Positions 45,275 to 53,254 of a DNA stretch of 53,254 nt are shown here, in pieces. The position numbers were made by a program, and so were the translations under genes. The DNA lies in assembly GCA_001512665.1 (NCBI GenBank), contig LFSF01000015.1:27951-81204 (forward strand), written 5' to 3'. The notes under the pieces were generated by a model. The model was given only the letters and a program-made list of their open reading frames with translations, did not search any database and was not told the DNA's origin. The stretch comes from Clostridiales bacterium DTU073. GTDB lineage: Bacteria; Bacillota; Peptococcia; DRI-13; DTU073. Numbering within the stretch: position 1 is the first letter of the stretch; each line of letters opens with the position of its first letter.

Positions 45275-45308
45275 AAAAGCTACTACCCGGAAGCGGGAGT
45301 AGCTTTTT
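45275..45308. terminator. Bidirectional terminator between convergent genes
   Basis: AAAAGCTACTACCCG pairs with CGGGAGTAGCTTTTT (one mismatch) around GAAG, with A residues on one side and T on the other. It serves the Cache gene (plus) and the XRE regulator (minus). Confidence 0.9.
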
Positions 45309-45320
45309 ATTTGCAGAAAA

Positions 45321-45707
45321 TTAATCTTTTATATAGGGAAGAATGGTTTTTAAAAGCTTTTTTATTAACTTTAGTTCTTTTGCAGAGCATTTATTGAGTA
45401 ACATATTTATTTCATCGTATTGATTATTTGCTTCTGTTTTATAGTGATTGTGAATATCGTGAGCATAATAAGCTTGTGGAGTTTTATGCCCAAAAATTAA
45501 GTAATCTAAAGAGACATGTAAGCAATTGGCTATCTTAACTAACACGTTCAGACTCATTTGCCGCTCACCTCGTTCCAGTTGTCCGACATAATAATCAGAA
45601 AGCTTAACGATTTCGGCAAATTCTTCTCGTGATAGTTCCAGCAGTTCTCGTTGCTCTCGTATTCTTTGTCCTACAGCCTTGCTGTCTATTAAAGTAGTTA
45701 ATTTCAT
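45321..45707 (-). CDS. XRE-family HTH transcriptional regulator
   Basis: Minus strand; start ATG at 45707, ten bases after AAGGAG (the GTG at 45716 in the ORF track is too close to that site). 128 residues. The Cro/C1-type HTH covers about residues 11-66 (IREQRELLELSREEFAEIV, YYVGQLERGERQMSLNVLVK, LHVSLDYLIFGHK). The C-terminal helical part may dimerise or sense a signal (NQYDEINMLLNKCSAKELKL). It diverges from the Spo0E-like gene and could regulate it. Confidence 0.88.
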   Translation of the reverse strand: MKLTTLIDSKAVGQRIREQRELLELSREEFAEIVKLSDYYVGQLERGERQMSLNVLVKIANCLHVSLDYLIFGHKTPQAYYAHDIHNHYKTEANNQYDEINMLLNKCSAKELKLIKKLLKTILPYIKD

Positions 45708-45822
45708 TTTTTTCACTCCTTAAGCAATACTTTATCCAACTTTAGGCTGTAGTAGAATTTGCCGTTAGCACATATTTATTGTTTGCAATACGCCGATTTA
45801 ATGTTAGAATAAATAAAAAGAT

Positions 45823-46041
45823 ATGTTTATTAAGAAGAAAGAGATGAGTAGAAAAATGAAGGATAAAATTGAATTAGTACGGAATATACTTTATAACGCT
45901 TCTGAGATGAATGCTAAAGAGGAAACGCTTTTGAAATTAAGTCAAAAGTTTGATCAATATATTGTGAAATTCCTGCAAGAAAGTTTACATCAAAAGGGTG
46001 ATAAAGATGAACGGCAACAAGATGATAGAAAAGATTTATAA
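45823..46041 (+). CDS. Spo0E-like aspartyl-phosphate phosphatase
   Basis: 72 residues as drawn from the ATG at 45823; in-frame ATGs at 45844 and 45856 are alternatives and none has a clear SD. It shows the two-helix Spo0E pattern (MKDKIELVRNILYNASEMNA, LLKLSQKFDQYIVKF), with SQKFD in place of the typical SQxLD. Such proteins remove phosphate from Spo0A-P and hold back sporulation. The end overlaps the following diguanylate cyclase gene by 35 bp, so the two are probably translationally coupled. Confidence 0.75.
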   Translation: MFIKKKEMSRKMKDKIELVRNILYNASEMNAKEETLLKLSQKFDQYIVKFLQESLHQKGDKDERQQDDRKDL

Positions 46042-46696
46042 TTATGCCCCTGCCATTTTCCTTGTGGTGGGTCTAATTTTATGGTTAATAATATTTTATG
46101 TAGCTAAACAATATAGTATTTATTCTTCTGGTTCAGTTTGGTCGGTTTTATCAATAATTTTCATTCTAGTTTATATAGTGAGTGGGGTTATGATTAGAAA
46201 TTTATATCATCAGGTACATACAGATACCTTAACCGGCTTGCATAATCGCAAATATCTTTTTGCAAAATTGTCGGAAATCAAAGCTAATGGTGGTTTTTCT
46301 TTGATTCTTATCGATCTTGATGATTTTAAAAATGTAAATGACACTTATGGACATATTGCCGGCGATCAAGTTCTTCAGCAATTTGCGGAAATTTTACTTC
46401 ATAATACAAGAAAGGATGATATTATTGCCCGTTGGGGCGGGGAGGAATTTGCGATAATTTTACCGGATACCCAATGTGAGGTAGCTTATAAAATTGCCGA
46501 TAGAATCAGAAAAGTTGTAGAACAACATGTTTTTTCTTATCAAGGAATTACTTGTAGGATTACCATAAGTATAGGGTTAGGGTCTGCGAAAAAAGAGTTA
46601 GATTTTAAGACGGAAAATTTTATTAAAACTGTAGATGAAGCCTTATATAAAGCTAAAGAGAAAAAAAATAGCATTGTTTGTTGTAGTAATGATTGA
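46007..46696 (+). CDS. Membrane diguanylate cyclase (GGDEF)
   Basis: 229 residues from the ATG at 46007, eight bases after AAGGGTG. Two N-terminal membrane segments (APAIFLVVGLILWLIIFYVA, SVWSVLSIIFILVYIVSGVM) lead to a GGDEF domain with an intact active site (RWGGEEFAIILPDTQ), LIDLDDFKNVNDTYGHIAGD, and an RxxD inhibitory site (RKDD) five residues before GGEEF. It should make c-di-GMP with product inhibition. It overlaps the Spo0E-like gene. Confidence 0.92.
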   Translation: MNGNKMIEKIYNYAPAIFLVVGLILWLIIFYVAKQYSIYSSGSVWSVLSIIFILVYIVSGVMIRNLYHQVHTDTLTGLHNRKYLFAKLSEIKANGGFSLILIDLDDFKNVNDTYGHIAGDQVLQQFAEILLHNTRKDDIIARWGGEEFAIILPDTQCEVAYKIADRIRKVVEQHVFSYQGITCRITISIGLGSAKKELDFKTENFIKTVDEALYKAKEKKNSIVCCSND

Positions 46697-46720
46697 TTAA
46701 TTTTGAAAAGGGTGTAGCTG

Positions 46721-47977
46721 ATGATCAGATTTTTACATTTAGCTGATGTTCATTTGGATACGGTTTTTCTAAACCGTGATGCTCAGTTGCGGTCTATGCT
46801 TAGAGAAGCGTTACGGGATACTTTTAAGGCGGGGGTTGATTTGGCCCTTGCTTCAGGTTGCCATGCTATGTTAATAGCCGGCGACCTTTTTGATAATCAG
46901 ACCTTGAGTTTTATGACAGAAAAATTTTTACTTTCTGAAATGGAGCGATTGTCTCAGGGGCAGGTTCAGGTTTTTTATGCTACAGGGAATCATGATCCTT
47001 CTGAAAGCAGAGGCCGTGTCAGTCAGTTGAGGTGGCCAGATAATGTACATATTTTTACATCGCATACACCTGAGTCCTATCCTCTTGTTGATCAGGATGG
47101 GCAAGTGTTGGCCCGGATAGTCGGGGGCGGTCATGAAAATTCCAGAGTAGGTGAAAATTTAGCTTCTCGGTTTCCTCAGGTGACTGATCATCAGAGCGTT
47201 CCACAAATTGCTCTATTGCATGCTATGGTTACGGGAAGCAGTGATGATACGGAGCATGAACGCTATGCTCCTTGCTCACTACAGGATTTATGCGAAAAAG
47301 GCTATAGCTATTGGGCTTTAGGGCATGTACACAAACGGGCTGTTCTTTCGGAAAATCCATATGTAGTTTATCCGGGCAATTTGATGGGCAGAAATGCCAA
47401 AGAAAGCGGTAGCAAAGGGGCTTATCTTGTAGAAATAGATGATTATGGACAAGTAAAGTTATCTTTCCGCACTTTAGCACCACTTTGTTGGCTTAATTTG
47501 ACACTTAATAATTTAGAGGAAGCCGATAGTTTAGAAAAATTGGAACAGTTAATCGTAAACTCGGTAGAAAAGCATCTGCAGGACTATCCGGTGGAGGGTA
47601 AGTTGTTTCTTCGTTTGAAATTGGAAGGTCGATGTCCTATGTATCGGGAATTAGCTGCTCCGGAAAATCTGCTTACCCTGGAGGAAAATATAAGAGCTTT
47701 CTTGTTAGTGGAGTATTTGGAATTGGAGTATGAGGGGCTTACTCCTCCCCTTTGTCCGGAGAATTATAAGCAGGGGCCTCATATTTTAAGTGAGGTTCTG
47801 ACCCTTCTCGAAAAGGCAGAACATGATGACGATATATTATTACAATTAGCTCCTGAGAATTTAGCAGGATTACCCGGTAACATTGAGTTTAAGGAGAGAG
47901 TTAAGTATTTACGTTCTCTTCTTCAGGGTCTGGATTATGAAGCTGTAGCTCGTCTTGTGGAGGTGGACGAGCAATGA
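46721..47977 (+). CDS. yhaO: SbcD/Mre11-like metallophosphoesterase YhaO
   Basis: 418 residues. Calcineurin-type phosphoesterase motifs are FLHLADVHLDTVF, LIAGDLFDN, YATGNHDPSE, and GHVHKRAVL later. It is the nuclease partner of the following SMC-like ATPase, overlapping it by four bases (ATGA), as in Bacillus yhaO-yhaN. The pair is thought to process DNA ends, similar to SbcCD. Confidence 0.9.
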   Translation: MIRFLHLADVHLDTVFLNRDAQLRSMLREALRDTFKAGVDLALASGCHAMLIAGDLFDNQTLSFMTEKFLLSEMERLSQGQVQVFYATGNHDPSESRGRVSQLRWPDNVHIFTSHTPESYPLVDQDGQVLARIVGGGHENSRVGENLASRFPQVTDHQSVPQIALLHAMVTGSSDDTEHERYAPCSLQDLCEKGYSYWALGHVHKRAVLSENPYVVYPGNLMGRNAKESGSKGAYLVEIDDYGQVKLSFRTLAPLCWLNLTLNNLEEADSLEKLEQLIVNSVEKHLQDYPVEGKLFLRLKLEGRCPMYRELAAPENLLTLEENIRAFLLVEYLELEYEGLTPPLCPENYKQGPHILSEVLTLLEKAEHDDDILLQLAPENLAGLPGNIEFKERVKYLRSLLQGLDYEAVARLVEVDEQ

Positions 47978-50661
47978 AAATAAAGTCAATTCAAGCTTCC
48001 GGCTTTGGGTGTTTTAAAGATTGGCAAACTGAGCAGTTGGATAGTAATACAATTGTGGTCTGTGGACCTAATGAGACCGGGAAAAGTACTTTTTTTAATT
48101 TAATTGAAACTTTATTTTACGGGTGGCGACCGGTGACCGATAATCCTTATTTACCTTGGGAAGGAAATCCTGCTGTTGTTTCAGCAGTAATAGAGGAGCA
48201 GAGCGGAGAGGAATATACCGTACAAAGAAGCTTGCGCAATCGGGCGCAGGGTACAATAATTAAAGGGCAAACCAGCTTTAATTTAGGTAATCATAGTCTC
48301 GAGAGTTTAGCCTTTTTACCGCGGGTAGTTTTTGCAGAGGTCTATTTTTTAACCGTGGATCAGTTATGTTTCCCCAATGTTAATGCTTGGCAAGAATTAC
48401 AGGACCAACTACTGGGCGGACAGTATGCTTCATTTTTGAAACCTGTCTCCGGGGTTATTGCGGATTTAGAGAGTGAGGTTAATAGTTTATGGCGTCCTGA
48501 CAGGCGAGGGAAGCCTGTAGCCAGGTTATTAGATGAGGAAATCTTAAAATTAACACAACAAAGAAGATTAGCTTATGAAAACGAGCAGAAGTTACGGGAG
48601 ATAGAGCAGCAATTATTTACTCTTCGTGAAGAACAAGAGAAGCTCAAACAAGAAAGAATACAGCTGTTGGCAGAGCTTAATTGTATAGAACGTTTGTTAC
48701 CGGTGAAGAAAAAGTTGGAGCGGATCAAAGAACTTTTAGAAATGGCCGGAGATATAGAGGCTTATCGGCAATTGCCTGCGGATCCTCAAAAGACTTTGGC
48801 ACTAATTGCCGAGGATTTAATAACGTTAGCGGAAGAAATAAAGAAAGCAGAGCAAAAAAGAGAGCAGTATTCTCTACAAAAGACTGCCTTTGGTACTATG
48901 GAGCAGTTATTTATCGCTCAGGCTGATGAGATTGGCGAAATAACTAAAGCTTATGCCCAGATCGTCTCCGATCAGTTAGCCGTAAGTACATGTCGGGAAG
49001 AAATTAAACGGGGTGAACAGCGTCTTCAAGATTATGCGGCGAATTTCCTTTTAGGTGGTTGGCAGCCACAGTTGGAGGCAATAATAAAAGAAATTGACGA
49101 AGTAGCGTTACGCTCAGAGATTGTTGATTTTAAGAGCTTGGAAACTCAGTATCAACAAAAAGATAGTCAACTGGAGGGGTTAAGGGCACGGATAGGAACT
49201 GTAGGGACAGTAGATAATTGGCGATCTATAACTTTGCTAGCAGGGATATCTATTGTGCTGGGTTTGTTAGGTATAATATGGTTAGGTAACACACCTTTAG
49301 GTTTTGCAGCTGCTTTGATTTTACTGTTAGGTGTGGGCACTGCAATGTATCGGATATTGTTGAAAGGGAAAAAGTCTGTAGGGTCTGAAGTAGCTGTAGT
49401 TGAGCAAGAAGTTGCTCGGCTTAAAACTGAATGTGAACAAAAGCGTGCGAAGATCAGAAAGGTGTTGCAGGGACTTCCGGTAACAGAGCTGAGTTTGGTA
49501 ACACCTGATGAAACATTATTGGTTGATCTGAAAAATATGAAGATGATTTTAACGGAAAAAGATAACTCTAAGGATAAGTTAGCACAGCTAGAAAAAAGAT
49601 TAGCTGCTTATCAATTTAGAGTAGAGAGACTCTTGGACACACTTCAGCTAAAATCATCAGGAGATATACTTAAGGATTTACGGCACTTGGAAAAAGGATT
49701 AATTACGTCTAGGGAATGCCAAATTACTGCGCAGCATGCAACCGACAGTCTGGCTGAGGTTGAGACACAGTGGGCAGAGTTTATTCGTAAACAAAATAAA
49801 CTTATTGAGGAAAGGGAGTTATTACTCAACAGTTTACAAAATTTTACGGGTGAGACCTTAGAGGAAAAAATTAATAATCTCGTACTAAGGCGAGATTATT
49901 GGCAACAGGCGCAAACCTTAAGGAAGGATTTAGAGAGTGATTATCCCGATTTAAAGGTCCTGGAAAAGGAGATCGAAACTAAATTCTTTGCTGAAAATTG
50001 GTTTAATGGAGATAATGAATTAGCGGCAAAGAAGATAAGGTTTGTGGAGTTAGAGGAGAAAAAAGAGGAAATTAAAGAAAATATAGCGCGATTAGAAACG
50101 GAATTACAGCATTTAGTCACTTTACAAAGAGTAGATGATGTGGAAGGGGCTATTCAACAGTTACAAATAGAGCGAAAATCTGTAGCATTAAAACGGGATC
50201 GGTTGGTGGTTTTACAAAAATTACTTAAGGAAGCGGATCGTCGTTTCCGTGATGAGCATCAACCGGATGTTTTACAGAAAGCCGGACATTATTTGGAGTT
50301 AATTACCGAAGGACGTTATGACCGATTGTTTATTAAGGACGACGGGAGTGGCTTAATGGTTCGCGGTAATTATGTAGAGCAACTGTTAAATGTGGCCCCC
50401 CCTTTAAGCCGGGGAACTTTAGAACAAATTCATCTTGCTTTACGTTTAGCCTTAGTAGAACATGTGGATTCCGGAAGAGAAACGGTACCTTTATTCTTAG
50501 ATGAAGTTTTGGTTAATTGGGATAACATGCGATTACATAAGTGTTTAGAAATATTACATGAGCTTGCCGGACAAAGACAGATTTTCCTTTTTACTTGTCA
50601 TGACTGGCTAGTTAATAAGATGCAAGAGATGATGAATGCAAAGGTAATAAAGCTGGGTTAA
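47974..50661 (+). CDS. yhaN: SbcC/SMC-like AAA ATPase YhaN
   Basis: 895 residues. Walker A is VVCGPNETGKSTFFNLIETL. Two long coiled-coil arms follow (for example EQLFTLREEQEKLKQERIQL). In the middle lie two hydrophobic segments (SITLLAGISIVLGLLGIIWL, FAAALILLLGVGTAMYRILL) where SMC proteins have a hinge. The C-terminal half has the signature LSRGTLEQIHLALRLALVEH and Walker B VPLFLDEVLVNWD. The central membrane segments occur in YhaN relatives and would tether the complex to the membrane. Partner of YhaO. Confidence 0.9.
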   Translation: MKIKSIQASGFGCFKDWQTEQLDSNTIVVCGPNETGKSTFFNLIETLFYGWRPVTDNPYLPWEGNPAVVSAVIEEQSGEEYTVQRSLRNRAQGTIIKGQTSFNLGNHSLESLAFLPRVVFAEVYFLTVDQLCFPNVNAWQELQDQLLGGQYASFLKPVSGVIADLESEVNSLWRPDRRGKPVARLLDEEILKLTQQRRLAYENEQKLREIEQQLFTLREEQEKLKQERIQLLAELNCIERLLPVKKKLERIKELLEMAGDIEAYRQLPADPQKTLALIAEDLITLAEEIKKAEQKREQYSLQKTAFGTMEQLFIAQADEIGEITKAYAQIVSDQLAVSTCREEIKRGEQRLQDYAANFLLGGWQPQLEAIIKEIDEVALRSEIVDFKSLETQYQQKDSQLEGLRARIGTVGTVDNWRSITLLAGISIVLGLLGIIWLGNTPLGFAAALILLLGVGTAMYRILLKGKKSVGSEVAVVEQEVARLKTECEQKRAKIRKVLQGLPVTELSLVTPDETLLVDLKNMKMILTEKDNSKDKLAQLEKRLAAYQFRVERLLDTLQLKSSGDILKDLRHLEKGLITSRECQITAQHATDSLAEVETQWAEFIRKQNKLIEERELLLNSLQNFTGETLEEKINNLVLRRDYWQQAQTLRKDLESDYPDLKVLEKEIETKFFAENWFNGDNELAAKKIRFVELEEKKEEIKENIARLETELQHLVTLQRVDDVEGAIQQLQIERKSVALKRDRLVVLQKLLKEADRRFRDEHQPDVLQKAGHYLELITEGRYDRLFIKDDGSGLMVRGNYVEQLLNVAPPLSRGTLEQIHLALRLALVEHVDSGRETVPLFLDEVLVNWDNMRLHKCLEILHELAGQRQIFLFTCHDWLVNKMQEMMNAKVIKLG

Positions 50662-50680
50662 GGGCGCTAAATCAATTATG

Positions 50681-50713
50681 CTACCGTTAGTGAAAGCTGA
50701 CGGTAGTATTTTT
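50681..50713 (+). terminator. Terminator after yhaN
   Basis: CTACCGT pairs with ACGGTAG around a 12-base loop, followed by TATTTTT. Confidence 0.65.
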
Positions 50714-50834
50714 ATGAACTTTTTGTCATAATTTACGTCTATAGTTAAAGAACAATTAATGTAAGTGATAACCATCAGAAGATAAGACATTATTGTAAGA
50801 ATAAGAGAGTTTTTTATAAAGTGGGTGATTCCAT

Positions 50835-51755
50835 ATGGTTGTTGAAGAATTGTTGGCAAAGAGACGGGAAAAGAAAAAAAGGTATAAGCGGATACAAAGA
50901 TGGCGAAAACTAGTTTTTCTCGCAGTTTTTTTACTGACCTTTTTGGTCTTTCCTAGTTTTATTAATATGGAAACAATGGGTGGAAGTATGGAAATATTAG
51001 AAAATGCAGATACTTATGAGGATGAAGTCTCTTTAAACATTGATGAAAAGGTTGGAATGCCAGATGATCAGCAAAATGTTCAAGAGGCAAATAATGAAGC
51101 AGATCAGCAAGAGAATCATGAAACAAATCATGCGGCGGTTCCAGAAACAAATCAAGAGGAGAAAATAGTTTATTTAACATTTGATGATGGTCCTACAGAT
51201 TCTCTGACAAATATATTGGACATTTTAGCAGAGTATGATGTTCAAGCTACTTTCTTTATGTTGGAACCATTAATGAGCTGTCATGTAAATACTCTAAGCA
51301 GAATGAAAGACGAAGGTCATGCTTTCGGATTACATGGGGTTAGTCATGATCGTAACCTTTTTTATGCTTCAGAGGAAAGTGTATTATGGGAAATGAAGAC
51401 TGCTCAAGCGAAATTATTAGAAATAATTGGCTTAAATACTGTATTAATCAGAGTACCTTATGGTAGTAATCCGGGTATGACTCCTGCATATAAGGAAGCT
51501 GTAAAGGCTGCCGGTTTTAAAATGTGGGACTGGAATGTTGATAGTAAGGATTGGTTATATCGTGATGAACGATTTGTAGATTATACGATTATGCAAATTG
51601 AAGCTTTAGAAAAGAAGAAAACGGCCCCGGTTATTTTATTGCATGATCGTAAGGAAACGGTCGCGTTTTTGCCGCAATTGCTAGAGTATTTGCGTAGTAA
51701 TAATTATCTTTTTAAGGTTTTGACAGCGGAGATGGAGCCTGTACAGTTAAGATAA
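50835..51755 (+). CDS. Membrane-anchored polysaccharide deacetylase (NodB domain)
   Basis: 306 residues. A basic N-terminus, one membrane anchor (LVFLAVFLLTFLVFPSFI), and an acidic Glu/Asn/Gln-rich linker (around residues 55-110) precede a NodB domain. Motif 1 TFDDGP and motif 2 HGVSHDRN hold the metal ligands Asp-His-His; RVPYGSNPG is motif 3, WNVDSKDW motif 4 and LLHDRKET motif 5. It should remove acetyl groups from peptidoglycan or another surface glycan outside the cell. The catalytic set is complete. Confidence 0.92.
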   Translation: MVVEELLAKRREKKKRYKRIQRWRKLVFLAVFLLTFLVFPSFINMETMGGSMEILENADTYEDEVSLNIDEKVGMPDDQQNVQEANNEADQQENHETNHAAVPETNQEEKIVYLTFDDGPTDSLTNILDILAEYDVQATFFMLEPLMSCHVNTLSRMKDEGHAFGLHGVSHDRNLFYASEESVLWEMKTAQAKLLEIIGLNTVLIRVPYGSNPGMTPAYKEAVKAAGFKMWDWNVDSKDWLYRDERFVDYTIMQIEALEKKKTAPVILLHDRKETVAFLPQLLEYLRSNNYLFKVLTAEMEPVQLR

Positions 51756-51825
51756 CAAATGTAGTATAATAGGTTTATGATTTTTAATTTGTGTAGTATA
51801 TAAGCTAAGGGTTGGGTAAAGAGAA

Positions 51826-53061
51826 ATGGGTGCAAAAAAGCAGGTTATCATTGTAGGTGGTGGTGCTTCCGGAATGGTCGCGGCGATTTCGGCAAAACGA
51901 AAGGGTGCCGATGTGACCATTTTGGAAAGAAATCCGCGTATAGGGAAGAAGATTTTGGCGACGGGAAATGGGCGTTGTAATTTTACCAATATTAATCTAG
52001 ATGCCGCTTGTTATCATGGTAGTAATCCACAATTTGTGGAGAGTGTTTTCTCTGCATTTGGGGTGCAGGAAACAATTGAGTTTTTTGAGGAATTGGGGAT
52101 TGCTTATAAGGTGGAGGACGCAGGTAAGGTTTTTCCTATGTCGGATCAGGCGTCCAGTATCTTAGATGTATTGCTCTATGAATTAAAGAAATTAGGTCCC
52201 CGGATTGTTTGTGATGCTTATGTCCAAAATATCAAAAAAGAGCAAGGCAGATTTAGGGTAGAGTTAGCGGATGGGACTTGTTTTTATGGTGATAGGGTGA
52301 TTCTTGCCACCGGGGGTAAAGCTATGCCGGCAAGCGGTTCTGACGGTAATGGCTATTCACTTGCGGAAAGACTAGGTCATACCATTATCCCTATTTTTCC
52401 GGCTTTGGTTCAATTGATGTTGGAGGGAGATTATTTCCGACAAATTCAAGGAGTGAAGTTCGTAGGTACTGCTGAGCTTTTACATAATCAGAAGGTCGTA
52501 GCTAGGGAGAGAGGAGATATCCTTTTTGCTAATTATGGGGTCTCCGGTCCGCCTATTTTACAAATCAGCAGGAAAGCAGGGGAACTTTTACAGGCACAGA
52601 AAGAGGCTTTATTAAAGATAATCTTGATTGACAGTATGTCCAGAGGAGAATTGTCTGAGCTTTTGTGTAAGCGTTGGCAAGTCAGACCGGAGAAAACTGT
52701 GGAATTTAGCTTGGTAGGGTTAATTAATAAAAGGCTGATTTCCGTTGTTTTGAAGGAAGCCGGGATTAGTGATTTGCGCTGTCCAGTGGTTAATCTTTCA
52801 GCTAAAGAACGGGAAAAGATTGTCAAGATTTTAACTGATTGGCGTTTTAAGGTGCGCAGGACTAAAGGTTGGTCTAGTGCACAGGTTACAGCAGGGGGAG
52901 TGTCTACGGCAGAAATAAATGAAAAAACGTTGGCTTCGAAAATTATTCCGGGCTTATATTTTGCCGGTGAAATAGTTGATGTTGACGGGCAGTGTGGGGG
53001 TTTTAATTTGCAGTGGGCCTGGTCTTCTGGTTATCTTGCCGGACAAGATGCGGCTTTATGA
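51826..53061 (+). CDS. BaiN/HI0933-type NAD(P)/FAD-dependent oxidoreductase
   Basis: 411 residues of the HI0933/YhiN flavoprotein family. FAD motif VIIVGGGASGMVAAISAKRK, signature NPRIGKKILATGNGRCNFTN, RVILATGGKAMPASGSDGNG, and the C-terminal TAGGVSTAEI with GLYFAGEIVDVDGQCGGFN. Relatives are flavin reductases of various unsaturated substrates. A TATAAT at 51765-51770 in the short spacer may be its -10. Confidence 0.92.
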   Translation: MGAKKQVIIVGGGASGMVAAISAKRKGADVTILERNPRIGKKILATGNGRCNFTNINLDAACYHGSNPQFVESVFSAFGVQETIEFFEELGIAYKVEDAGKVFPMSDQASSILDVLLYELKKLGPRIVCDAYVQNIKKEQGRFRVELADGTCFYGDRVILATGGKAMPASGSDGNGYSLAERLGHTIIPIFPALVQLMLEGDYFRQIQGVKFVGTAELLHNQKVVARERGDILFANYGVSGPPILQISRKAGELLQAQKEALLKIILIDSMSRGELSELLCKRWQVRPEKTVEFSLVGLINKRLISVVLKEAGISDLRCPVVNLSAKEREKIVKILTDWRFKVRRTKGWSSAQVTAGGVSTAEINEKTLASKIIPGLYFAGEIVDVDGQCGGFNLQWAWSSGYLAGQDAAL

Positions 53062-53119
53062 TAGGCTCTATACAAATAGAAAATTTTAGGGTAAAATATT
53101 GTCGTGGAGGTGTCCGGAT

Positions 53120-53254
53120 ATGAGTAGCCAGGATTTTGAAAGTAAGGTTTTAGGTTATCTAGCTCAATTTGCTGAGAACATGAACGGAATGCAGCAAGAT
53201 ATAACGGGAATGAAGCAAGATGTAACAGGATTAAAGCAAGATATAACGGGAATG
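53120..53254 (+). CDS. Heptad-repeat coiled-coil protein (3' partial)
   Basis: The ATG at 53120 follows GTGGAGGTG. 45 codons are visible before the window ends: MSSQDFESKVLGYLAQFAEN, then exact seven-residue units MQQDITG, MKQDVTG, LKQDITG. The 21-bp unit repeats in DNA as well. Such proteins form long parallel coiled coils; the function and full length lie beyond the edge. Confidence 0.7.
   Translation, partial: MSSQDFESKVLGYLAQFAENMNGMQQDITGMKQDVTGLKQDITGM

Overview
The window looks like chromosomal DNA of an anaerobic, endospore-forming, low-GC Bacillota (Clostridia, Peptococcaceae-like by general style; I cannot name a species). The evidence is strong AGGAGG-type Shine-Dalgarno (SD) sites, several TTG/GTG starts, a CIRCE element before groESL, PurS/PurQ/small-PurL in place of one large PurL, a Spo0E-like protein, many hairpin-plus-T terminators and AT-rich spacers.

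Layout. (1) 1-2.9 kb: the 3' end of a large repeat-bearing surface protein with a C-type-lectin-like tail resembling a diversity-generating retroelement (DGR) target, then an SPFH membrane protein with a ribbon-helix-helix partner. (2) 2.9-11.1 kb: a C26 amidotransferase/hydrolase with L-asparaginase II, Tex, an amidohydrolase, and the tsaE-tsaB-rimI-tsaD cluster for tRNA t6A. (3) 11.2-20.9 kb: an accessory, very AT-rich region of charged helical proteins I do not recognise, interrupted by a CNNM/CorC-type membrane protein and, on the minus strand, 5-formyltetrahydrofolate cyclo-ligase. Several unknown proteins are diverged paralogues, some end in a C-terminal Cys, and some reading frames are broken. 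A 183-bp array of DnaA-box-like 9-mers precedes the main block. (4) 21.1-28.2 kb: CIRCE-groES-groEL, a soluble chemoreceptor-like protein, a CBS-pair protein, a LonB-like protease and a membrane-anchored unknown. (5) 28.2-43.5 kb: purine metabolism. hpt-guaA comes first, with GuaA missing its glutaminase core. tRNA-Ala(CGC), a sodium:solute symporter, a REP-like palindrome and cysK-rrf2 follow, then purE-S-Q-L-F-M-N-H-D as one tightly overlapped operon without purK, purB or purC. (6) 43.5-53.3 kb: a Cache protein with a degenerate GGDEF domain, an XRE regulator, a Spo0E-like phosphatase overlapping an apparently active diguanylate cyclase, the YhaO/YhaN nuclease-ATPase pair, a polysaccharide deacetylase, a BaiN/HI0933-type flavoprotein, and the start of a heptad-repeat coiled-coil gene cut by the window edge.

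The strongest leads for something undescribed are the 14-21 kb paralogue cluster with its DnaA-box array, the GMP synthetase without a glutaminase site, and the surface protein with a DGR-like variable tail. No reverse transcriptase, integrase, transposase or CRISPR array is visible. All assignments come from reading motifs by eye; no search was run.
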